Source: Pseudo-nitzschia pungens (lineage: Eukaryota; Bacillariophyta; Bacillariophyceae; Bacillariales; Bacillariaceae). From it: a stretch of 64,000 nt of DNA. Numbering within the stretch: the stretch's first letter is position 1; each line of letters starts with the position of its first letter. Below, piece by piece: positions 20,725-32,049 of the stretch. A program made the position numbers and the translations under genes. The DNA lies in the NCBI GenBank assembly GCA_037355855.1, contig CM074764.1, positions 3,534,001-3,598,000 of the forward strand. Reading direction: 5' to 3'. Below the pieces are notes generated by a model that was given only the letters and a program-made list of their open reading frames with translations, did not search any database and was not told the DNA's origin.

Positions 20725-21266
20725 CTAAGGGTTTAATAAAAAAATAGAATGCACTCCAGAATATGGCATCCATGTGGCTTTTTTGGACAACAGAACCATT
20801 TTCATCAAATCTGGGGTCGAGCCTAGAGAAAGGTTGGGGGGTAGTCCATTTACTGCCATTCCGCTGTTTCCGACAACAACGAGGCTAATAAGCATGACTT
20901 TGATCGGATCAATCCACTCGATCCTCTCCCTTCTTGCGGGGTCCTGATTATTCCGACCCTCCTCTGCTTCACCACCCCTCTCTACTTCATCGGGTGATTC
21001 GTCTTTATCACACGCCGGCTGTTGATATTCTACACTTTGTGGATCACCCTCTATTTCAACGTCGCTTCTTGAATCATTGGAAGGTGGTGGCTCTTCATCG
21101 CGCTAGACACAGAACGTCACGATTAAGACGTAATTGTAACAGCAGAAAATGACAACAATTCTGTTCACCTGGTACCCAAAACTCAAAAAAGTTCTGCCAA
21201 GGTCACTAGGATGAGCAATGCCCAGGCGATTGCAATGCGAACAAGCTTAGGGCTTTCAAACGCCAT
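20725..21266 (-). CDS. Candidate small two-exon membrane protein
   Basis: Exon 1 (21266-21207) encodes 20 residues, with ATG and a hydrophobic signal or anchor segment (VRIAIAWALLIL). A GT-AG intron of 104 nt (21206-21103) has a pyrimidine-rich 3' end but a weak donor, GTGACC. Exon 2 (21102-20725) starts directly after an in-frame stop and stays open for 125 codons. It is acidic (Glu/Asp/Pro/Ser-rich), then has a second hydrophobic stretch (VMLISLVVVGNSGMAV). Both exons join in phase 0. The total is 145 residues. No family is recognised. The match of open frame to acceptor supports it, the donor weakens it, and other exon 1 choices are possible. Confidence 0.35.
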
Positions 21267-21821
21267 CGTAGCTGTTGATTATTGAAAGCCTCTCCCATCT
21301 AATGTGAACTGCGTTTGGGTGGGCTCGCACTGAAGTTTGCTGTCTCAGCATACACTTTTCCGATGCTTTGCTTGCTGTTTAACTTAATTTGTAGAACTGC
21401 CTCTACGTTCCCGATGATTGTGGAGGTAATGCAACATTCCACATCGGACCACTCCATGGATCAAGCTCCGGAATGCTCTGACCGAGAATCCAGATTTGCC
21501 GCATTGGAAAAATTCGCGGAGACTTTCATGCACTCGTAGTCTAATCCACGTCCTACCACTCGTATCTCTTACACGACCGTCAAGCGCAAGATTTGTTTGG
21601 AAACTCGACAGGTGCTAAGGCATGTTGGATTTACTATCATTATTATTATTATTTTTATTACTATTATTTACGTGTATTTGTTTCAATAAGTACGAGTACT
21701 TCGTACTTTAATCAGTTGCAGATTGCTTCAATGGATCCATGCGGTGCCTCTAATACACACGACCGTATTCGGCATTCACTCTGAGGACTCGGAACCGATG
21801 CGATCCTGACTCGCCCCAATT
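21267..21821. other. Gene-free spacer with a TTATTA microsatellite
   Basis: No convincing gene. A short forward frame ending near 21539 (ATG at 21315) has no supporting feature. A run of ATTATT units lies at about 21640-21670. The 3' UTR of the minus-strand gene ending at 21822 should occupy the right part. Confidence 0.5.
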
Positions 21822-23135
21822 CTAACAGGCGTTGCAGGTCACCGGACACCAATCCTTGATTTTTTTGCCCTGGTCCAACCTCTTGCAAAGCTTTTTCTTC
21901 TTTCCGCTGCTCTTCTTCTTCAGCCAGGAACAACCCCTGTTGGCTTGGTTCTTGATAAGGTAGGAAGCATCGTCTTCCACCCCGTCGGGGCAGCTGGATC
22001 CACAATTGTTGCAGGCCACGGGACAATAGGCTTTGACTTTTTTGCCGTTGTGATTCCGCTTGCAGGTCTTTTTCTTCTTCTTGTTACCAAGGCCCGAGAC
22101 CCAGTTGCAGTCTTTGCCCGTCTGATCCTTCAAAAGGAAAGTCGAATCGTCCTCGCAGGTGCCATTGTCGTTGTCGTTGTTGTCGTTGTCGTTGTCGTTG
22201 TTGTTGTTGTTGTTGTTGCCACAGCTGCCGTTCGTGGAAAAAGGAGGATCGTCGTTCCAGCTCTTGGGGATCACATCGGGACCCACACAGGTCCCACGCG
22301 GGAGGGCACCCACCAATACCCCGACCTCCTCGTCGAGAACGTGCTCGTTGACGTCCTCCGCGCACGCGGTCCGGGCGGGATTCGCGTTCGGGGTCAGGTC
22401 ATCGGTGCAGCCACAGGGTGGATTGTAGCCGTCTTCGCCGGTGGGGTCGCACCGATTCAGGATGCCGCCCAATCCCCTCCACCCGTTCATGAAATCTACG
22501 TGGTAGCGGTCGCTCTCGTCCGACAAGACGTATCGGTAGATGTCTCCGCGGTAGTCGTAGATGCGGGTGAACAGCTGGATCTGCGGAAGCCGCGTGCCGT
22601 AGTCGTCCGGGCAGGGTCCGTTCACGGCGCCGTTGGTCGTATAGGTCACGTGACCGATGGGATCGTCCTGGCCCTGGCCTCTCGATTCGTCCCAGCAGGT
22701 CGGCAGGGCAAAACCGATTCCCAAAAAGTCGCACCGTTCGCTGGGAAAGACCATGCTGTTCATGGTGGTGGTGCACTCCTCCTCGTCCCCGTCCCCGCCC
22801 ACGACCTGGCAGCACTCGATCAGCAAGCTGCCACCGATGTCTCCCTCGCGGTCGGCACCCTCCTGGTCGCTGAAGGCAATCATGCGAAAGTTGGACGGAA
22901 AGGACTCGGTTCTCGGCTCGGCGGTGGTGTCCCAGCGGTAGTTGGCACTCGTGTGGAGCCTGGTGACGAGAGTGTATTGTTGCTGGCCGTCTTCGGTGGT
23001 GCTCACCTCGTAGATGGATGGGTGCCAATACAGGGACTGGTTTTCGATCCACGGAGACGCGCTGAAGTTTGGAGCCGTATCGCGGAGATCTCCGTTGTCG
23101 GTCCGGGGATGAAAATTCTGCGGACCATAGAACTG

Positions 23136-23180
<45 letters not shown>

Positions 23181-23511
23181 AGAAGAGAATAAAGAACAAG
23201 TCAAGGCTGTCAGCAATTTGTTTGGCTCATTCCAACACCCAACTCATACTACTAGTAGTAGTGCCATTCGTCGGAAACGTCGCGCTCCTCCTCGTGCTCG
23301 TCGCAGACTACTATCTAGTACTCACGGTGTGGACGTGATCCGCGGGACAGGTTTGGCTCAGGATCGGATCGGTTCGGGCGTGACCGCTGGGATTCGGAAA
23401 GTTGGTGCACATTTTGATCATGTTCGATTGCTGCTGGGCGGAGGCCGCCGGAACGGTCGCGAACGCGGCGGCGGCGATGACGAGGGCGACTTCGGATGCG
23501 GAAAGCTTCAT
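21822..23511 (-). CDS. Secreted DUF1996 protein with two Cys-rich C-terminal modules (spliced)
   Basis: Exon 1 (23511-23326, 62 codons) gives a signal peptide and a chain ending CPADHVHT; exon 2 (23132-21822) continues FYGPQNFHP. The GT-AG intron (23325-23133, donor GTGAGT, phase 0) exactly restores the DUF1996 hallmark, H.H.F.G. Further family features are FALPTCWDE, HVTYTTNG, GPCPDDYGTRLPQIQLF and DFMNGW. The mature protein is 498 residues. After the DUF1996 domain come an Asn/Asp linker (about 367-389) and two six-Cys modules of the form C-DD-F...CxW...C...KV..(Y/W)CPV.C..C, resembling small ShK-like domains. DUF1996 proteins are secreted; their function is unknown. The frame alone would suggest a false N-terminus read through a TA/CT microsatellite that lies in the intron. 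Confidence 0.85.
23136..23181. repeat. (TA)n(GA)n microsatellite inside the DUF1996 intron
   Basis: On the coding strand it reads (CT)n(TA)n followed by CAG, so the repeat itself supplies the pyrimidine tract a few bases before the acceptor. Length changes here could alter splicing. Confidence 0.85.
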
Positions 23512-23593
23512 GATGGCGACGATGACGATGACGACGACGACGATGATGATGATGATGATGGCGAACGGAATGTTTGGATGTTTCCTTTTTGGA

Positions 23594-23627
<34 letters not shown>

Positions 23628-23871
23628 TTTCGATGTTTCGATTTCGAGAGTTGTTGTTGTTCGTTTGCTTTTGTTGGCGGTTCGCTTGGATGGATTCGGA
23701 GTGCTCGTACTAGTACTAGTAGTAGTAGTACTTGTAGTAGTAGTAGTAGTAGTAGTAGTCTATGGCGTCTCGGTAGTAGTTAGTAATCGTTTTGGTTTGT
23801 TCACCGATTGAAATTATGAGAGGAGTGCTAGTACTAGCATCGACATCTACATCTACATCGACACCGACACC
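23512..23871. other. Microsatellite-rich spacer upstream of DUF1996 gene
   Basis: Contains (GAC/GAT)n at about 23515-23560, (TTTTG)n at about 23598-23620, (GTA)n at about 23715-23760 and (GACATC/TACATC)n at about 23838-23870. The 5' UTR and promoter of the minus-strand gene should lie here. No gene is seen. Confidence 0.6.
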
Positions 23872-24250
23872 TGTTTGGAGGGCTCGTAGAGTCAGTAGAT
23901 TTTGTACAAGTTTAGGGATTTTGTTGTTTTAATGTTTTGCTTACTTTAATTGTGAGCAGAAATGAATCCACTCTAATTTCCTAATTTTGCTAAGTTTCTT
24001 TCTTTTGTCTTTCGATCACGCGTATTCTCGTGTTATTTATTAATTTCTTTGTCCCGGTCCATTCATTCCAAGCCCCCCATACATTTGTGTACTGGATCCA
24101 GTGGAAACTTACTTAATGCTCTGTAGGCTTGGTACTTAAGGTCCTATCTTTTAGTAACTGGAAATGTTCGGACCGGTAGGAGGTAATTCTTCTTTGATTT
24201 GAATCGGGCAAGTCACTGTTTCAAGCACGACTGGAGGTCACGTCCAAACA
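23872..24250 (-). repeat. 3' LTR of Copia 3
   Basis: 379 bp, 8-bp inverted ends TGTTTGGA/TCCAAACA, preceded by ACACC. Confidence 0.92.
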
Positions 24251-24276
24251 CACTCCCCTGCTTGGAACTTACTCAT

Positions 24277-24650
24277 TCAATCAACCATACTGCTCCAGAA
24301 AGCAGTGTACTCGGCACAGGCTTCCTTGGCCTGAACCGACACTCCACTGATATCTCTGGTTGGCTGCTTGGGTTCATTAGCCTTCTCATAATATTCATCC
24401 TTGCCATAAAACTTGGAGCCATGTTTCTCAAACAGCACACCTGGTAGGTTCTTGGTGAAGATATCGCTCGTCATGTCGTCACCCTCTTTCCACTTGACTC
24501 TCACCAAACCCATTTCCTTTAGCTCTCTCAGAAAATATTGTTTGACTTCAATATGTCTTGTTCTTCCAGCAACAGACCAATTGTTACAGAAATCAACTGC
24601 CCCACCCACACACAGCTTGTCAACGTAGGAACTCTGATATCAAACCTCAA
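24277..24650 (-). pseudogene. RNase H tail of Copia 3 pol (deletion remnant)
   Basis: A frame ending at 24277 reads typical Copia RNase H C-terminal motifs: RTRHIEVKQYFLRELKE and GDDMTSDIFTKNLPGVLFEKH. It lies in a different frame from the gag-protease frame, which continues briefly over it. The junction is near 24640. Integrase, reverse transcriptase and most of RNase H are absent. Confidence 0.85.
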
Positions 24651-26283
24651 TTCCATATTGCCTTTCTTCAGGGTCCAGCCTTTGCACTTGCTGCCTTCAG
24701 CGCTCCATCCACTTTCCATGGCAACATTGGCTGAGAACAGATTAAATGCAAACTTTGGATTAAAACTCACATTGCTCAACATCATCCGGTTTTGAAACTT
24801 GCCTTTGTTATCCAATTTCTCACAGAATAAATCACCAACTGTGCAGGATTGCATATCTCCACTCTGGGTTGTAATGGTGGTTGAGTTGTTATGGAGGTTG
24901 ATGGCGCCTCTCAAGCTGTTGGAACTGTGGCTGGTTGCTCCACTGTCAAACACAAACACATTGTCATCATAAAGTAGGTCAAATCCCTTGGGCGCATCCT
25001 CACCTGACTGCTGAGTATTCCATAGTTGCAATGCTATTTGGGTTTGCAAGGAGGGCAACATGATGGATGCCAAGATGAAATCACACTGAACACTGTTGTA
25101 ATTCATGCTCATGGCAGCTCCCTGCATGTCTCGTTTCATGGATGATTTCCAGTTGCGTGGGCGCTTGTCCTTGTTTCGATCATCCTCCCAACACTTTTCA
25201 GTTGGATGCTGCTTCCCACAGATACTGCAAACTGCCCCGCCATTGCCATTCCTTCTTCTGTTGCCTCCATTGTTTCCTCCATTGTTCCCTCCGTTGTTGC
25301 CTCCATTGTTACTTCCATTGCTGTTGTTGCTGTTGTCACCTGGTTGGATTCTGGGTAATCCGGCCTGTCGTCTTGGGCACTGAAAAGCCTTGTGGTTCTC
25401 TCCTTGGCAATAATAACATATGATCTTGCTCGTCCACTGGTCTCTGGGATCCCGGAAGTCAGCTCCAATCAGGCTCATATCTCTGGCATTGCTGCTCGCT
25501 CCTCTTCCCTTCAACACCACCACGGAACTGTACAAGTTGGTCGCTGTTCTCTCAAGGCGTTCCCAAATCTCGAAGTCATTCACTCCAGGCTTGTCCTTCA
25601 ATTCATTCAGCTGGTTGGTGATCGTAATCACCAAGTATGGTGGGATCGCATGCAACAATGTGGCAAATAACTCTTCATTCGTAGGTTGAATTGTCTTGTG
25701 CTGATACTTCTGTATTAGCCCATATATCTGCTCAAAAATCTCTTTGGGATGGTCCAAAGCCCCCATTTTGATTGCCCTTCGGTCCTTGTCCAACTGAATC
25801 CTATCTGACGTGTCGGTCCTTCTGTACAGTTTGAACAGCTCGTCAAAAATTCTATGTACTCTCCCTCGGGGCCAATTCTTCTTGTTTATCATGTTCTGCT
25901 CTTCGGTCACTCCAGTATCAAGCTTGGATTTCTCAATGATGGCAAGTCCCGTCTTGTTGTTTTGGAATGCCGTACACAAATCGTTTATGGCTTTGATATG
26001 TTTTCTCATTGCTCTTCTCTGCTCTGAGGTCATGGATTCGTGGGACACTGAGTAGCCTTCGCTTGGTAGGTCTGGATGCTGTTTTGACGTTACAAATCCC
26101 TCGTACTTGCTTCTGCTCGCATGAGCCAGAAACTGTTGGAACCATCCTTCAAAATCAACGTCTCCTGCATTGGACAGCTTCGGAACCTTGGTATATGGCA
26201 TGTTGGAATCACTGGAGTCACTATCACTCGAATCGCTCTCGTCTGAATCGTAATCGCTCTCGGAGGAATCGTCACTGCTGCTT

Positions 26284-26314
<31 letters not shown>

Positions 26315-26561
26315 TGCTGCTGTCCGATGGGTCGTCTGCTCCTGCTCCGCTCCGCTGATCCGCCGTAACTCCAATCTGCTGATCCACCGCCGCAAGCTCC
26401 GCCGCCAGTCCTTCCTCGTTTGGGTCTTCAACACTCAGCTCCTCTTCTTCTAAATCTCTCTGGGTCCTCTCTCTGCTTCTCTCTTCTCTTCTTCTTTGTG
26501 CATCCGCGAGTTGTCGTCTGCCACGTTCTCTTAATTCTGCTCGTCGTTGTATATCTTCCAT
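24528..26561 (-). CDS. Copia 3 Gag-protease (truncated Pol)
   Basis: ATG at 26561 gives 677 residues; the frame is open another 34 codons upstream without ATG. The N-terminus is a charged Arg/Glu coiled-coil-like segment, then a long Asp/Ser acidic tract. The capsid-like region follows, then a CCHC knuckle (CYYCQGENHKAFQC), an Asn/Gly linker, a second Cys/His motif (CSICGKQHPTEKC) and a retropepsin motif VFDSGATSHSS. The last 30 or so residues are out-of-frame reading of the RNase H remnant after the deletion junction. Confidence 0.85.
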
Positions 26562-26969
26562 CAATCGTCGTCGTATTTTCTTTCTTTCTTCAGCAATCGT
26601 ACTCGTCTCAGCAAGTCGATAATGATCGTACTCGGCGCGTTCCGCTCTCCAGAGTCGATCCACAGCTGATCAGGCTGTCTGCAGGACTGGCTTTATACCT
26701 CTTGGTCTGCTCCCTTAGTCCACCGCAATCTTATCCGCTTCCGCTGGACAGATCCAAACCGTATCCGTGCCCAAGTTCTATGCTCCGGACCGATCTGATG
26801 ACAATTATATCGTATCCACCGTGACGTACGGTGAATAGATCTGCAATCGTACCCCCTCCGTATCGATCCGACGTTATCGTATACGGTCGAAGGTAGATAT
26901 GTAAGCCTATCCTTATTCCCTGTATTAGATCTATTCGTCTTTACGAGCGCTTCGTAATTCTTCGAAGAA

Positions 26970-27348
26970 TGTTTGGAGGGCTCGTAGAGTCAGTAGATTT
27001 TGTACAAGTTTAGGGATTTTGTTGTTTTAATGTTTTGCTTACTTTAATTGTGAGCAGAAATGAATCCACTCTAATTTCCTAATTTTGCTAAGTTTCTTTC
27101 TTTTGTCTTTCGATCACGCGTATTCTCGTGTTATTTATTAATTTCTTTGTCCCGGTCCATTCATTCCAAGCCCCCCATACATTTGTGTACTGGATCCAGT
27201 GGAAACTTACTTAATGCTCTGTAGGCTTGGTACTTAAGGTCCTATCTTTTAGTAACTGGAAATGTTCGGACCGGTAGGAGGTAATTCTTCTTTGATTTGA
27301 ATCGGGCAAGTCACTGTTTCAAGCACGACTGGAGGTCACGTCCAAACA
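26970..27348 (-). repeat. 5' LTR of Copia 3
   Basis: 379 bp, apparently identical to 23872-24250, followed by ACACC. Confidence 0.92.
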
Positions 27349-27353
27349 ACACC

Positions 27354-28527
27354 GACACGATCGTCTCGTCCCAAAACTCGGAGGACGAGGCACGATGCAT
27401 TGTTGCCACGGATCCAACCGGGCAGCTCGGCGTCTCGGAAACCTATTGCGTTCCGGGACGGAGTGAGTTAACGATTGTCGTCCCCGGGTGAATGAGTGGG
27501 TCTTCGTAGTAGTAGTAGTAGTAGTAGTAGTAGAGTGACGGATTGTCACCAGAGGTTTTCCGTGTGAGCAGACTTCGCCACTACTACTAGTAGTAGTAGT
27601 AATATTGCCCGGTGGAAGGTAGTCGTGCTGAGTCTTCCAGCAGGAAAAGTGGTGGTTCGTTTGAGCAGAATTCACTACTGCCCAATGTAGGGTAGTCTTT
27701 CCGGGCTATAGTATCGAACCGTTTGTTTGTGTGAGAATGCGGGTTTCCGTACACTACTAGCCTCCGTTTCCAACTCGAAGCGAATCTTACACAATGATCA
27801 AACCCGATCTATCACGATCTGTCTATGCCCTTTTCGTTTGTTGGGATAAGGTCTTACCGTACTTCAGAACAACTTTTTCGAACTAATGAAAACTTCCTCC
27901 GATTCGTTCGGCGATGGAATGATTGGGAGTAAAACCTTACGGTACAATAAGAGAAACGTAAGATACTGTAATCTTTGTTAATTTTCGTTAATAATTTGTA
28001 AAATCAATTGTTAGGCGATCCGTAGTAAGTTACATGTAGGTGTAACCTTACTCGTACGGTAAACCTTATACTAATTACGTTCAAAGGACATGATTAGTTT
28101 TTTTTCATCTCTCCGAACGAATTTTGAGAAGGAACCATCCTCGCCGTGACGAGAATCAAAATGAATGAATGAATGAATGACCGAATACTATTGACTGAAT
28201 GAATCAAAATCAATCTCAACAAATAATCAATCGAAATCCTTCCTTTTCGCTGTTGTGACCCTTGGCCGCCGCGTGATAAGACTGTAATTATTCGCATTCG
28301 CACTCGGACTCGCATTCGCATTCGCATTCGCATTCGTACACGCAACAGAGCTGTTCGGGTGTCGTCGTCGTCGTCGTCGTCGTCGTCGTTGTTGTTGTTG
28401 TTGTTGTTGTCAAACCCACCGCACCGCACCGCATCGCACCGCAGCGATTCCGTGCTACGTAATTACTGGAATCACCACCATTAACATCAACAATCACGTT
28501 CACATTCGCATTCACACGGCCACGAGC
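27354..28527. other. Gene-free spacer with many microsatellites
   Basis: No supported gene. Contains (GTA)n at about 27505-27533 and 27580-27600, (GAAT)n at about 28160-28205, (CGCATT)n at about 28283-28337, (GTC)n at about 28358-28388 and (GTT)n just after. The right end is the upstream region of the gene at 28528. Confidence 0.6.
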
Positions 28528-30750
28528 ATGACGACCAATCCTTCGCCATCCCGATCCCGATGGGGCCGCAACAGCAACAGCAACAGCAACAGCATCATCG
28601 GCAGCGGCAGCGGCAGCGGCATTGCTCCCGGCAAGATCCCTTTGTTGGTGATCGTCTTGACCGTGCTGTGCGTCGTCAATCTCTACCGGTTGTCACCGTG
28701 GTTCGACTCGCTGCTGGATTCCAAAATCTCGTTCGAACAAGAGCAATTGCAACAAGAAATAGATCAAGAAATAGATCAAGAACAATGGCAAACAGAAATA
28801 GATCAAGAACAATTGCAACAAGAACAAGAAACAGAACTAGAACTAGAACAATTGCAACAAAAACAAGAACGATTGCCGATCCCACCGGATTCGTCGAACG
28901 CAAAGACCAACGACACGATCGTTCCGTCGCAACCCATTTTGGAATCGGAATCGAACGTGGAATCAAACTCGGAATCGAACTTGGTATCGGAATCGAACTT
29001 GGAAATGGAAACAATGGAAACAATGGAAACAGAAACGGTAACAGAAACGGTAACAGAAACGGAACCAAAAATAGAAACAGAAACAGAAACAAAAACAGAA
29101 ACAAAAACAAAAACAAATCCCACCGCCGAGAATCGGGACGCGGAGCCAACCGATCCCGGCGACAGCGCCTCCACCGATCCCGTCGCCGAAACCCGCAGGA
29201 TCCACCGAGAGGAATTGCTCCGGACGGGAGCGGCGGACGCTTCGGCACTGGCTTCCCGAATAATCCAACACCACAACAATCGCAACCAAACGCAGACACC
29301 GACCACCATGGCCTTTTGCCCCAGCGGCAGGCCGCTCGGCTTCATTGCCGGGTACCGCAACCAGATCATGGCGCTGACGCTGCTGGTCATGCAGGCCTCC
29401 CACGAGGGTCACTCCTTCGTGCTGCTGGACAGCCTGTGGCACAAGGACACCTACGGGACCGACACCTTCGATCCCTTTGACTTTTATTTCGACGTGGCGC
29501 ACTGGAACGAGGTGGCCATGGCTTCCTTGCTGGGGGAGGGCAATGGCAATTCGAATAATGCCAATAATGACAATGCTGCCCATGCCAATTCGAATGCCAA
29601 TGCACCGTTGCCCGCGCTGGTCCTGTCGGACGGGGTGCTGCACGACCAGTGGGATCCCTCCACCCCCACCAAGTACAAGGACGGAATCACCACCGCCACC
29701 GCCACCCGGCCCTACGGATACGGCAAGGGACCGACCCGCCTGGCGAGTCGCTACCAGGTCTACGCGCGGGGAAACGGCAAGTACGCGGTGCCGCGCAGCG
29801 CCAACAATGCCAACACCAACAATGCTTTCGGTGGTGCTGCTTTCGGCGGCGCCCCCCGGAACAGCGCCGAGATTGCCATGCTGAGGGGGGCGTTGCGGCC
29901 CCATCCGGACCTCATGGCGGTCGTGGAGCGGTGCCGGGACAGGCTGCGAGCCATTGTCGACTCGCACCGGGAGAAGAAGGGCGAGGGCGAGGGCGAGGGC
30001 GATGGCGATGCGAGCGTGGTGGGTGGTGTCGGGGATGCTTCCGGTGGTGGTCGCCGTCGTCTGCGGTACATGACGCTCCACGCGCGGGTCGAACCGGACA
30101 TGCAGAACCATCCTCCCTGCAAGGACCGAAAGGTTCGCTCGCTGAGAGACATTGTGGCCATGGTCGAGGCGAGGTGGCCGCTGCTGGGACAAGGACAGGG
30201 ACCACCGGTCGACGTGGTCTTTATGCCCATCAACCGCGCCATGCTGGAGGACCACGGGGGGACCCTTCCGGAAGGAAAAGACATCAACGATCCGTCCGTC
30301 AACAGGATCGCGGTCGACAACCTACGCGTTCTCAACAGGCTCACGGGGCGTTCCGGAAAGAACCGAAACAACAACAACGGAAACAACGACAACGACGACG
30401 ACGAAACCGATGAAAGGCCGGGAATGTGGAACGGGACCGTCCCGGTGGTGGAGTTCGGATCCGAGGCGCTGGAGGGAAGCGTCTACGAGCACCGGCCGTC
30501 GGTGTCGGGATCGATCCTCAATTTCGAACTGGCGCTGGGAGCGGACGTCTTTGTGGGATCGGAGGTCTCGAGCTTTTCGGACGATTTGTTGGCGGCGCGC
30601 TTTTATCGCCGAAGAAGAAACCATAACCAAAACAACGACGACAGCGACGACAACGACGACAGCTACAACAGCTACAAGTACCTGCCGGAGGTGGGACTCG
30701 TGGAGTGGATCACACCCGACATGGAGGGCCCGCCGGGATTTGTCTGCTGA
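28528..30750 (+). CDS. Type II membrane glycosyltransferase-like protein (O-fucosyltransferase flavour)
   Basis: 740 residues from a genuine ATG. A Ser/Asn/Gly-rich cytosolic tail precedes one transmembrane anchor at about 37-53 (PLLVIVLTVLCVVNLYRL), typical of Golgi type II enzymes. A stem of Glu/Gln and then Glu/Thr repeats covers about 70-205. The presumed catalytic region begins near 261 with CPSGRPLGFIAGYRNQIMAL, which resembles the donor-loop GG.NNQ motif of GDP-fucose O-fucosyltransferases. It ends near 673 with DVFVGSEVSSFSDDLLAARF, similar to the FVG..YSSFS signature of that superfamily. Low-complexity inserts (Gly/Glu/Asp, Asn/Asp) interrupt the domain. The likely role is Golgi sugar transfer to proteins or polysaccharides. 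Donor and acceptor are unknown, and other GT-B-type diatom glycosyltransferases are possible. Confidence 0.6.
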   Translation: MTTNPSPSRSRWGRNSNSNSNSIIGSGSGSGIAPGKIPLLVIVLTVLCVVNLYRLSPWFDSLLDSKISFEQEQLQQEIDQEIDQEQWQTEIDQEQLQQEQETELELEQLQQKQERLPIPPDSSNAKTNDTIVPSQPILESESNVESNSESNLVSESNLEMETMETMETETVTETVTETEPKIETETETKTETKTKTNPTAENRDAEPTDPGDSASTDPVAETRRIHREELLRTGAADASALASRIIQHHNNRNQTQTPTTMAFCPSGRPLGFIAGYRNQIMALTLLVMQASHEGHSFVLLDSLWHKDTYGTDTFDPFDFYFDVAHWNEVAMASLLGEGNGNSNNANNDNAAHANSNANAPLPALVLSDGVLHDQWDPSTPTKYKDGITTATATRPYGYGKGPTRLASRYQVYARGNGKYAVPRSANNANTNNAFGGAAFGGAPRNSAEIAMLRGALRPHPDLMAVVERCRDRLRAIVDSHREKKGEGEGEGDGDASVVGGVGDASGGGRRRLRYMTLHARVEPDMQNHPPCKDRKVRSLRDIVAMVEARWPLLGQGQGPPVDVVFMPINRAMLEDHGGTLPEGKDINDPSVNRIAVDNLRVLNRLTGRSGKNRNNNNGNNDNDDDETDERPGMWNGTVPVVEFGSEALEGSVYEHRPSVSGSILNFELALGADVFVGSEVSSFSDDLLAARFYRRRRNHNQNNDDSDDNDDSYNSYKYLPEVGLVEWITPDMEGPPGFVC

Positions 30751-32049
30751 TTGAAATTGAATTGCATTGCATTGCATCGCATTGCAGTCACGAAATTGTA
30801 TTGCATTGCATTGGATTGGTGGAAGCGGAAGGATTGTTCGATGGCTGCCCACGGGATGTCCACCTGCGTGCGTGCATGTGGGTGCGTGCGTGTGTGCCTG
30901 CCTGCCTGCCTGCCTGCAGACGGCACCGTCCATGGAGGCCCACTCGTGGCCACCAAAGCAAACAGCTTGGTGTCAAATAATACTGCTTGGTGCTTCGCAA
31001 CTACTATACTATACTATACTACAGTATACTATACTATACTATACGATACTGTTATAAGGCTTGTTTTGCACACGGGAACTCCTTTCGAGTCTCCCAGCCG
31101 GCAATGCGCGGCACCGGAAAAGGAAGGGGAAACGAAACGAAGCGGAAGCGGAAGCGACTCCCATCGATGCGAACGCAACAAAACGGTTTGCAAGCAACCT
31201 CTGGGATGACTGCGATGACGACGACGACGACGACGATGACGACGATTGGGGTTTTTTTTTTCACACGCAATCGAAGATATGGCGGCGCGGAGATCGGAAA
31301 ACGGTTGTTCCTTCCGGGACTCTCACTCACTCACTCACTCACTCATTCACTCCTCCGAACTTTGTTTCACGCCGTGCCGCACGAGACGATGCGATACGAT
31401 GCGATGCGATGCGATACACCGTGGTGGTGGTTTGGAACGAAAACAATTGTGCGGGACTCGCATGCGTGGACAGCAGCCTCACCGGGATTTATTTGGTGAC
31501 TTACTACTAGTAGTAATCTTAGTACGGTAGCTCCGGCACAAGAAGTCAGTATTATTGCTACTACTAGTATTGTTATTATTATTATTATTATTCTTTGTAC
31601 GGGCTACTACGGTAGTACTACAACACGGTGGTTATGTTCTTCTTCACCAACGATCCATCCCAGATTAGAAAAAGCGCGGTCCCAAAATGAGCGGTACAAA
31701 GTCGCGATGGAAATTATTGTGAAGGGCATTGCTGCTGGCGGATGCTGGTGGCAACGGAATGAAATGGAATGTGGAAAGAAATGAAATGAAATGAAATGAA
31801 ATGGAAGAATGTGGAATGACGAGATGGAGTGATGGAATCCCACCAACTGGTAGCGGCACGCACGGTGGGACGGGACCTGGTTGACGAGAGCACTGCAGAA
31901 GAGAAAAGAACAAAGCAAAGCAGAGCAGAATAGAGGAGTAAAGTACCGTAGTAGAGTAGTAGTAGAGTAGTAGTAGTAGTAGAGTGGAGTAGAGTAGACT
32001 ACTAGAGCAGTATACCACGAGATGACACAAACAACCACTCTTTGGAGGA
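30751..32049. other. Gene-free spacer, microsatellite-dense
   Basis: No supported gene. Repeats include ATTGCATTGC units (30755-30815), (TGCC)n at about 30895-30915, (TATAC)n at 31000-31050, (GAC)n at about 31215-31240, (CACT)n at about 31325-31350, CGATG(CG)ATGCGATG at about 31385-31412, (ATT)n at about 31570-31592, GAAATGAAATGAAATG at about 31775-31800 and (GTAGA)n at about 31945-31995. Confidence 0.6.

Larger units (their letters stand above)
23872..27348 (-). mobile_element. Copia LTR retrotransposon 3, internally deleted
   Basis: Two 379-bp LTRs (23872-24250, 26970-27348), TGTTTGGA...TCCAAACA, no differences seen. The target duplication ACACC is exact (23867-23871 and 27349-27353). In element orientation AGCAGGGGAGTG precedes the 3' LTR. 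The body encodes Gag and protease, then jumps to the C-terminal tail of RNase H: integrase and reverse transcriptase are missing. Identical LTRs mean the deleted form itself may have been mobilised, using enzymes from elsewhere. Confidence 0.93.

Noticed and set aside
21945..23192. 415-codon forward Val/Ala-rich frame opposite the DUF1996 gene
   Set aside because: Antisense shadow; the minus strand carries recognisable DUF1996 motifs and a consistent intron.
28963..30255. 430-codon reverse frame opposite the glycosyltransferase-like gene
   Set aside because: Low-complexity shadow produced by GC-rich codons; no domain, whereas the forward strand has a membrane anchor and family motifs.
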